DNA of 21,131 nt from DATNBT01 sp964579765 (GTDB taxonomy: Bacteria > Acidobacteriota > Vicinamibacteria > Vicinamibacterales > CAVVIG01). The position numbers and the translations under genes were made by a program. Positions 16,070-21,131 of this stretch are shown piece after piece; within the stretch, counting starts at the first letter, position 1, and the number at the start of each line of letters is the position of its first letter. The notes under the pieces are model-generated. The model made no database searches and was not told the origin of the DNA. It saw only the letters and a list, made by a program, of their open reading frames with translations. The stretch lies in NCBI GenBank assembly GCA_964579765.1, contig CAZOIK010000046.1, positions 1 to 21,131 of the forward strand. The letters run 5' to 3'.

Positions 16070-17274
16070 GACAGCACCGAGCTGAGCTGGAAGAGGGGCA
16101 TGTAGAGCGCCAGCAGGAGACCGGCGATCACGAGGCCCATGATGACGAGCAGCGCCGGCTCGACCAGCGTCACGAAGCGTTCCATGTTGGTGCCGATCTC
16201 CTCGTCGAAGAAGTCGGCGACGGTGTTCAGCATCTCCTGCAGCGCGCCGGTGGACTCGCCCACTTCGGCCATCTTCACGGCGACTTCAGGGAAGACGCCG
16301 CGCGCGGCCAGCGCCGTCGAAAACGACTCGCCCTCGCGCACGCGCGCGTTGACGACGTCGATCTGGCCGGCCATGAACTGATTCCCGATCGACTTGGCGG
16401 CGATCTCGAGCGAGTTGACGAGCGGCAGGCCGCCGCCAAGCAGCGTCGCGAGCGTGCGCGCCATCTGCGACGTGGCGAACTTCGCCGCGATCGGCCCGAC
16501 GAGCGGCACGCGCAGGATCAGATGATCGAGCCGCGAGCGGTTGGACGGCTGCCGCAGCCACGCCAGCGCAAACAGGACCGCGGCGACGAGCGCGAGCAGA
16601 ATGATGAGCGCCTGGCCGCGGATGAACTCGGAGACGGCCACGATCATGCGCGTGACGAACGGCAGATCCGCGCCGAACGAGCTGTAGAAGTCGGAAAACG
16701 CCGGGACGACCTTCAGGATGATGATGCCGACCAGGCCGAGCGCCAGCGCGATGAGAATCACGGGGTAGATGAGCGCCGAGAGCGTCTTGCGTTTGAGCGT
16801 CGCGATGATCTTCGAGTACTCGACGTAGCGCCGGAGCACCGTGTCGAGGCTGCCGCTGCGCTCGCCGGCGAAGAGCGACGCGACGTACACGCTCGGAAAC
16901 AGATCGCCGTGCGCGCCGAACGCGTCGGAGAGCGCCGTGCCGGATCGCACCTTCTCGTGCACGTCCTCGAGCACGGCGCGGAAGCGTGGGCTGTCCACGC
17001 GGCGCCGCAGCAGATCGAGCGATTGCACGAGCGGCATGCCGGCCTTCAGCAGCGTCGCGAGCTCCTGGTTGAACACCAGGAACTCGCGCGACGGAATCCG
17101 CTGCTGCTGCGGCAGACGGATCGACACGCCGGCGACGGCGCCGCGCGGTTGCAGCGAGAGAACGTAAAGCCCCTTCTCCTCCAGCTCATGGCGCAGCCGG
17201 CCTTCGGTCTCAGCCGAATAGACGCCCTCGATGATCTGTCCGGAGGGCGAGGCGAGGCGGCATCTGAATTCCAT
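16066..17274 (-). CDS. pilC: Inner-membrane platform protein PilC/GspF
   Basis: Polytopic platform protein of the pilus/secretion machine, 402 residues. Two T2SSF domains are visible: about 65-190 (FNQELATLLKAGMPLVQSLDLL) and about 268-395 (QMARTLATLLGGGLPLVNSLEIA). Each is followed by a hydrophobic segment or pair (about 165-190, 212-235 and 372-396). The conserved GERSGSLD and GESTGALQEML elements are both present. ATG 17274 is chosen: the protein then begins MEFRCRLASPSG, as usual in the family, and a GGGGA lies upstream on the minus strand. A TTG at 17292 would add six residues. It is the first gene of the nine-gene operon, which is not the commonest order (pilC before pilB). Confidence 0.95.
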   Translation of the reverse strand: MEFRCRLASPSGQIIEGVYSAETEGRLRHELEEKGLYVLSLQPRGAVAGVSIRLPQQQRIPSREFLVFNQELATLLKAGMPLVQSLDLLRRRVDSPRFRAVLEDVHEKVRSGTALSDAFGAHGDLFPSVYVASLFAGERSGSLDTVLRRYVEYSKIIATLKRKTLSALIYPVILIALALGLVGIIILKVVPAFSDFYSSFGADLPFVTRMIVAVSEFIRGQALIILLALVAAVLFALAWLRQPSNRSRLDHLILRVPLVGPIAAKFATSQMARTLATLLGGGLPLVNSLEIAAKSIGNQFMAGQIDVVNARVREGESFSTALAARGVFPEVAVKMAEVGESTGALQEMLNTVADFFDEEIGTNMERFVTLVEPALLVIMGLVIAGLLLALYMPLFQLSSVLS

Positions 17275-17405
17275 TACCGCGAGTCCCCGCAATTGGTTGG
17301 TGCCAATGACATTTATCGGCTCGAAAAGTATACCAAGTAGTCTCCGGCACGCTCGTGAAGATTAGACCGCGCGGAGGCCCGAAAAGCTGGGGGGCGCCGT
17401 GCCCG
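17275..17405 (-). promoter_or_regulatory. Leader region with candidate promoter of the pil operon
   Basis: 131 bp separate the transglycosylase stop from pilC. The stretch 17290-17340 is AT-richer than its surroundings. On the minus strand TATACT (17332-17327) is a good -10 match, but no clear -35 stands 16-18 bp upstream. A TGGCAC and a TTGC occur downstream at a spacing that does not fit sigma-54. No terminator hairpin was found after the transglycosylase gene, so read-through from upstream is possible. Confidence 0.35.
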
Positions 17406-18050
17406 CTACTGACCGAGGATGCGCAGAATGCGTTGTACGTACGCGCGGGTTTCGCCGTACGGCGGGATCCCGCGGAACCGATCGACGGCGCCTTCGCCCG
17501 CGTTGTAGGCCGCGAGCGCCAGGGCGACGGTCGGGAACCGATCGAGCAGCGTCTTCAGGTACTTGATGCCACCCTCGATGTTTTGCCGCGCGTTGTACGG
17601 ATTGGCCACCGCGAAACGCTTCGCCGTCGCGGGGGTCAACTGCATCAGCCCCATGGCGCCCTTTCGCGAGCGCGCCCGTTCGCGGAATCCGGACTCGACC
17701 GTAATGACCGCGCGGACGAGGCGTGCGGGCACGCCCTGTGCGGCCGACACGGTGTCGATGATCGCGCCGTACGGCACGGCGCTGGCCGGCAACGGCACGG
17801 CCGCGAGCGGCGGCTCGTCGTCCGGGTACGGCACCTCATCCGGCGCAAAGCGGACGATGAGACCGGGGTCGCAGAGGATTTCGCCGCCCGACCGGAGCGA
17901 CAGGACGAGGGAATCGCCCTCCAGCCGATGCCCTTTGATCGACACGGAGGTACCGCTGACGAAGAACGCCAGCTCGGCTCGCGCGGAAACCGCCGCCGCG
18001 AGACAGACGAGGACCAACGCCGAACGTACTGCGAATCGTCGAGCTCTCAT
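17406..18050 (-). CDS. Lytic transglycosylase (SLT domain, family 1-like)
   Basis: Periplasmic enzyme that cleaves peptidoglycan glycan strands. 214 residues with a signal peptide (about 1-25, ending SARA). A small N-terminal beta region (26-80) resembles the part that precedes the SLT domain in many short exported transglycosylases. The SLT domain (about 92-205) has catalytic Glu119 in VESGF, then GLMQLTP (134-140) and AYNAGEGAV (181-189), the full signature. It lies just upstream of the pilus/secretion operon on the same strand. Dedicated transglycosylases often accompany envelope-spanning machines, so a role in opening the wall is plausible but not proven. The start ATG 18050 has no strong ribosome-binding site. 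Confidence 0.93.
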   Translation of the reverse strand: MRARRFAVRSALVLVCLAAAVSARAELAFFVSGTSVSIKGHRLEGDSLVLSLRSGGEILCDPGLIVRFAPDEVPYPDDEPPLAAVPLPASAVPYGAIIDTVSAAQGVPARLVRAVITVESGFRERARSRKGAMGLMQLTPATAKRFAVANPYNARQNIEGGIKYLKTLLDRFPTVALALAAYNAGEGAVDRFRGIPPYGETRAYVQRILRILGQ

Positions 18051-18097
18051 GCGGTCTTAGCAGTCTAGCAGACGGATCGCGGATGACCGACTCGACC

Positions 18098-18121
18098 GCA
18101 GCCCTAAGGTCTGCACTACGT
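18098..18121 (-). repeat. REP-like palindromic element (copy B) supplying the stop codon of the upstream lipoprotein gene
   Basis: On the minus strand the sequence reads ACGTAGTG (18121-18114), then the hairpin GCAGACC-TTA-GGGCTGC (18114-18098; one mismatch in the 7-bp stem). The same ACGTAGTG head followed by a hairpin with a TTCA loop occurs in copy A (2883-2939). The right half of the element is decayed. The TAG inside ACGTAG is the stop codon of the 18116-18988 gene. The hairpin has no following T-run. Confidence 0.65.
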
Positions 18122-18988
18122 TGATGGAACGACGGCCGCGTGCAGGACGCGAATGCCGAGTTCGCGGGGATCGTGCGACGAGGGTGAGAGCGCCTCGGGC
18201 ATGAACGTCTTGTCCACGCCAATCGTCAACTCGGCGTTGTCGGCGCTGCCCCACGCCGCGGCGGGGATCGGAATCTTGCGCAGCACCGCGTTGACGGGCA
18301 TCACCGTGAACTGATCGAGCGTCATGCCGCCGACCGCGACGGTGACCTGCTGCGGCATGTTGAACAGCGTGCTCGGATTGTCCACGTCGAGGTAGAACAC
18401 GCAGTCTTTCTTCGGGTTCTTGACCGCGAACGTCGCCTGCTTCTTCGTCCAGTGCCAGCCGACGCCGTTGGCCGTCGCCCCTTCCACCGCGTGCCAGCCG
18501 TCCTGATAGATCGCCTGCACGCCCTCCGACTGCGGCTGCAGCTGGACGCTCGCGACCTTGTACGACCGGTGCCCGGTGTCGGTCCCCGCCATCGGCACCC
18601 GGAGCTTCGCGCCCGCCGCATACAACCCGACCTCGATCGTCGCGGCGCCGACGTACGGATACACCGGCGCGAAGAACGTGCGGGAGTACTCGATCGTCTG
18701 CCCCGGCTTCCACGACGTCGTCGGCGTCGGCGGGTCGTGATCGTCCGTGTACATCAACTGCTCGTCCTGATCGGCGAAGTGGACCATGACGTGGTAGTCC
18801 TGGTCGAACTTCGCGTCGGGGGCGACGACGAACTTGTACGTCATCTCGACCGGCGTGCCGAGCGGCACGGCCTGGCGGCTCAACGTGAGGGTCGGCGTCA
18901 CCATCGGCGGCGCGGCGGGATCGTTCGCCTGACAGGCGGACACCAGCAGGGACGCGAGCATTATCGCGATGTAATGCGCTCGAAACAT
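18116..18988 (-). CDS. Lipoprotein of unknown function
   Basis: A 290-residue predicted lipoprotein; I do not recognise a named family. Signal: MFRAHYIAI, a hydrophobic stretch and lipobox LVSAC (Cys19). The rest looks all-beta: TLTLSRQAVPLGTPVEMTYK (about 31-50), HVMVHFADQDEQLMYTDDHD (about 66-85), WKPGQTIEYSRTFFAPVYP (about 92-110) and YVGAATIEVGLY. This pattern suggests two immunoglobulin-like beta sandwiches. A second part includes VDNPSTLFNMPQQVTVAVGG. No catalytic motif is evident. ATG 18988 is chosen because the lipoprotein signal begins there; the frame is open 51 bp further into the divergent promoter region. It ends 65 bp before the transglycosylase gene, and its stop codon lies in a palindromic repeat. 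Confidence 0.75.
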   Translation of the reverse strand: MFRAHYIAIMLASLLVSACQANDPAAPPMVTPTLTLSRQAVPLGTPVEMTYKFVVAPDAKFDQDYHVMVHFADQDEQLMYTDDHDPPTPTTSWKPGQTIEYSRTFFAPVYPYVGAATIEVGLYAAGAKLRVPMAGTDTGHRSYKVASVQLQPQSEGVQAIYQDGWHAVEGATANGVGWHWTKKQATFAVKNPKKDCVFYLDVDNPSTLFNMPQQVTVAVGGMTLDQFTVMPVNAVLRKIPIPAAAWGSADNAELTIGVDKTFMPEALSPSSHDPRELGIRVLHAAVVPST

Positions 18989-19032
18989 TGAGTGCGGATC
19001 ATAGTATAGTTGCCTCGCCTTTCCGCTCTCAT
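18989..19032. promoter_or_regulatory. Divergent promoter region between lipoprotein and BMC shell genes
   Basis: 44-bp gap with ATCATAGTATAGT (18998-19010). The plus strand offers TATAGT (19005-19010) as a -10 for the BMC pair. The minus strand offers TATACT (19008-19003) or TATGAT (19003-18998) for the lipoprotein. The -10 candidates overlap, so the two directions may compete. No good -35 was seen. The BMC ATG lacks a Shine-Dalgarno and would have a leader of only about 15 bases. Confidence 0.45.
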
Positions 19033-19311
<279 letters not shown>

Positions 19312-20997
19312 TTGGAAGATCGCGACCTCGCGTCGATCGCCGAAGCGCGCGCGCTCGCCCGCAAGGCGAAGCAGGCGTGGCTCGCCCTCGCGGAGTTCTC
19401 CCAGGAACAGATCGACGCCGTCGTGGACGCGATGGCTCAGGCCGCAACCGCGCAGGCCGAGGCGTTCGCGCGCATGGCGAACGAAGAAACGGGCTACGGC
19501 GTCGTCGCCGACAAGATCCAGAAGAACCTGTTCGCGTCCGAGAAGGTCTATCAGTTCATCCGGCCGATGAAGACCGTCGGCGTCATCGCCCGCCACGAAA
19601 ACACCCGCGTGGTCGAGATCGCCGAGCCGTTCGGCGTCGTCGCCGCCATCGTCCCGTCGACCAATCCGACCTCGACCGCCATCTACAAGATCCTGATCGC
19701 CATCAAGGCGCGCTGCGCCATCGTCATCAGCCCGCATCCGGCGGCGGTCAAGTGCATTACGCGCGTCGCGGAGGTCATGAACGAGGCCGCGCTCCGCGCC
19801 GGCGCGCCGGCCGGCGCGAACCACTGGATGACGACGGTGACGCTCGAGGGCACGCAAGAGCTGATGAAGCACCGCGACGTCGCCGTCATCCTCGCGACCG
19901 GCGGCATGGGGCTGGTGCGATCGGCCTACAGTGCGGGCAAGCCCGCATACGGCGTCGGCCCAGGCAACGCGCCCGCGTACATCGAGCGTACCGCCGATCT
20001 GAAGAAGGCCGTGCGCGACATCATCACCGGCAAGACCTTCGACAACGGCGTCCTCTGCTCGTCCGAAAACTCCGTCGTCGTGGACGAGGCGGTGGCCGAG
20101 GACGTCAAGAAGGAGTTCATCGCGCAGGGCGGCTATTTCATGAATGCCGCCGAGATGGAGGCCGTGGCGCGTGTGCTCGTCTCGCCGCAGCGGCTGCCCA
20201 ATCCGGCGCTCGTCGGAAAATCGGCGACGGTCATCGCCGAGAAGTGCGGCATCACGGTGCCCTCGGGCACGCGCGTGCTGATTGCGCCGCTCGAGGGCGT
20301 CGGACGCGACTATCCCCTGTCGATCGAGAAGCTCTGCCCGGTGCTCTCCTTTTATGTAGTCAGAGACTGGCGCGAGGGCTGCGAGCGCTGCAAGCAGATC
20401 CTGCGCTACGGCGGGATGGGCCACACGATGTCCATCCACTCGAAGAACGAGCAGGTCATCCTCGAGTTCGGTCTGAAGAAGCCGGCCTTCCGGATCATCG
20501 TCAACTCGCCGACCACACTCGGGTCGATCGGGCTGACGACCGGGCTCGATCCGGCGATGACGCTCGGATGTGGCGGCTACGGCGGCAACATCACATCCGA
20601 CAACATCTCGCCGAGGCACTTGCTGAACATCAAGCGGCTCGCGTACGAGCTCACGCCTGCGTCGCCGGTCGCACAGGCCTTCAGGCCTGCCAATTCCGAA
20701 CGGAATGTGCCGCAATCGACCGGGATCAGCGCCGAGACGCTCGCCGTGCGCGTCAGCACGTTTCTCGGGGAGCGCGGCTTCGCGCCGGATGCGTCCGCGA
20801 CCCTGAAAGGGTCGCCCGATGTGCCTGCCGCGCCGGCGGCTCAGGCTGAGCCGCCGCTCGACTTTGTCTGTGAAGAAGATGTGCGTCAAGCCATCCGCGG
20901 CGGCCGCAAGCTCGTCGTCTCGGAGCGCGCCATCATCACGCCGTCCGCGCGCGACCTGGCCGAGGCGCACAAAGTGCTCACTCTGGCCACACTTTAA
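19312..20997 (+). CDS. Acylating (CoA-dependent) aldehyde dehydrogenase of a microcompartment, with C-terminal extension
   Basis: Expected to oxidise an aldehyde to its acyl-CoA with NAD and CoA inside the microcompartment (PduP/EutE/AdhE-N type). The catalytic core spans about 1-448: VPSTNPTSTAIYK (114-126), ATGGMGLVRSAYSAGKPAYG (195-214), and nucleophile Cys249 in FDNGVLCSSE. The Cys context resembles AdhE and glycyl-radical-type BMC enzymes more than EutE. The length of 561 is about 100 residues above the core. The extra part has a repeat-derived linker (450-468), a helix SAETLAVRVSTFLGERGF (473-490), a second repeat-derived linker (491-515) and a module with FVCEEDVRQAIRGGRK and IITPSARDLAEAH (518-553). 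These could be cargo-targeting elements. Start TTG 19312 directly follows the shell-gene stop and has AAGGGA about 8 bases upstream. Confidence 0.92.
   Translation: MEDRDLASIAEARALARKAKQAWLALAEFSQEQIDAVVDAMAQAATAQAEAFARMANEETGYGVVADKIQKNLFASEKVYQFIRPMKTVGVIARHENTRVVEIAEPFGVVAAIVPSTNPTSTAIYKILIAIKARCAIVISPHPAAVKCITRVAEVMNEAALRAGAPAGANHWMTTVTLEGTQELMKHRDVAVILATGGMGLVRSAYSAGKPAYGVGPGNAPAYIERTADLKKAVRDIITGKTFDNGVLCSSENSVVVDEAVAEDVKKEFIAQGGYFMNAAEMEAVARVLVSPQRLPNPALVGKSATVIAEKCGITVPSGTRVLIAPLEGVGRDYPLSIEKLCPVLSFYVVRDWREGCERCKQILRYGGMGHTMSIHSKNEQVILEFGLKKPAFRIIVNSPTTLGSIGLTTGLDPAMTLGCGGYGGNITSDNISPRHLLNIKRLAYELTPASPVAQAFRPANSERNVPQSTGISAETLAVRVSTFLGERGFAPDASATLKGSPDVPAAPAAQAEPPLDFVCEEDVRQAIRGGRKLVVSERAIITPSARDLAEAHKVLTLATL
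20671..20710 (+). repeat. Palindromic double-hairpin element inside the aldehyde dehydrogenase gene (first insert)
   Basis: Outer inverted ends GCACA (20671-20675) and TGTGC (20706-20710) enclose two hairpins: CAGGCC-TTCA-GGCCTG (20674-20689) and ATTCCG-AA-CGGAAT (20693-20706). The outer-stem/two-hairpin layout and the TTCA loop match copy A at 2883-2939. It encodes linker residues of about 454-467 and keeps the frame. Confidence 0.7.
20797..20855 (+). repeat. Palindromic double-hairpin element inside the aldehyde dehydrogenase gene (second insert)
   Basis: Two perfect hairpins: GCGACCCT-GAA-AGGGTCGC (20797-20815, 8-bp stem) and GGCGGCTCA-GGC-TGAGCCGCC (20835-20855, 9-bp stem). They lie 19 bp apart and encode the second linker, residues about 496-515. 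The frame is kept. Confidence 0.7.
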
Positions 20998-21021
20998 TCT
21001 CAGCAATACCGCAACTTCTGA

Positions 21022-21056
21022 CCGGCTTCGACTTAGGTTGACGAAGGCTGAGCCGG
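21022..21056. other. Inverted repeat downstream of the aldehyde dehydrogenase
   Basis: CCGGCT (21022-21027) and AGCCGG (21051-21056) can pair around an inner TTCG/CGAA stem. It lies 24 bp after the stop and 21 bp before the next start. It has no T-run, so a terminator role is uncertain; it may be a further degenerate palindromic repeat. Confidence 0.35.
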
Positions 21057-21077
21057 GCTGTTACTCTGCTTCCTGGC

Positions 21078-21131
21078 ATGAAGCGTCTCAGCCCGCCGTG
21101 GCGGATTGTCGCGTGCTTCGTGATCCTCCTG
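21078..21131 (+). CDS. Start of an exported or membrane protein (cut by window edge)
   Basis: Only 18 codons are visible, reading MKRLSPPWRIVACFVILL. The basic start followed by a hydrophobic run looks like a signal peptide or first membrane segment. Family cannot be told. It starts 80 bp after the aldehyde dehydrogenase on the same strand, so it does not look like a direct continuation of the BMC gene pair. No strong Shine-Dalgarno is visible. Confidence 0.5.
   Translation, partial: MKRLSPPWRIVACFVILL

Noticed and set aside
17288..17310. Sigma-54-like promoter (TGGCAC ... TTGC) before pilC
   Set aside because: The GG and GC elements are two bases too far apart for sigma-54.

Overview
The window is GC-rich, densely coded bacterial DNA from a Gram-negative-type (diderm) organism: it carries an outer-membrane secretin, several lipoprotein signals and peptidoglycan-recycling genes. 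Gene content, very high GC, short in-frame palindromic repeats inside genes, and a lone bacterial-microcompartment (BMC) shell/aldehyde dehydrogenase pair would fit Acidobacteriota (Vicinamibacteria-like). That placement is inference; there is no rRNA or other phylogenetic marker here to confirm it.

Layout. (1) 1-1849, minus: xerD followed by metK (cut by the left edge). (2) 1900-5102, plus: murQ, a GHL10-type glycoside-hydrolase-like protein and a beta-lactamase-fold serine hydrolase, probably a cell-wall recycling unit; it diverges from xerD across 50 bp. (3) 5181-7197: an atypical pseudopilin (minus) whose start overlaps that of a divergent Ig-like/PKD surface protein (plus). (4) 7198-8124: no convincing gene, but a degenerate array of 21-bp units. 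(5) 8125-17274, minus: nine-gene type IV pilus/type II secretion-like operon in the order pilC, pilB, pilM, pilN, pilO, pilP, secretin, pseudopilin, pseudopilin. Six junctions are 4-bp stop/start overlaps, one is an 11-bp overlap and one is an 8-bp gap. (6) 17406-18988, minus: a lytic transglycosylase and an unrecognised lipoprotein. (7) 19033-20997, plus: a BMC shell protein followed directly by an acylating aldehyde dehydrogenase with a two-module C-terminal extension. (8) 21078-end: first 18 codons of a new exported or membrane protein.

How it works together: PilB powers assembly from the PilC platform, PilM/N/O/P link the cytoplasmic and inner-membrane parts to the secretin, and GspG-like pseudopilins form the fibre. 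The secretin carries N-terminal TPRs and a C-terminal cohesin domain, both additions to the usual core. The adjacent transglycosylase could open the peptidoglycan for such a machine.

The most unusual signal is repeat DNA that has become part of genes. A palindromic family (head ACGTAGTG, then a hairpin with a TTCA-like loop) forms the N-terminus of the GHL10 protein and supplies the stop codon of the 18116 lipoprotein. Related double hairpins are inserted in frame in the linkers of the BMC aldehyde dehydrogenase. Simple 8-bp, GGTCC-type and 21-bp arrays mark the borders and leader sequences of the pseudopilin genes.
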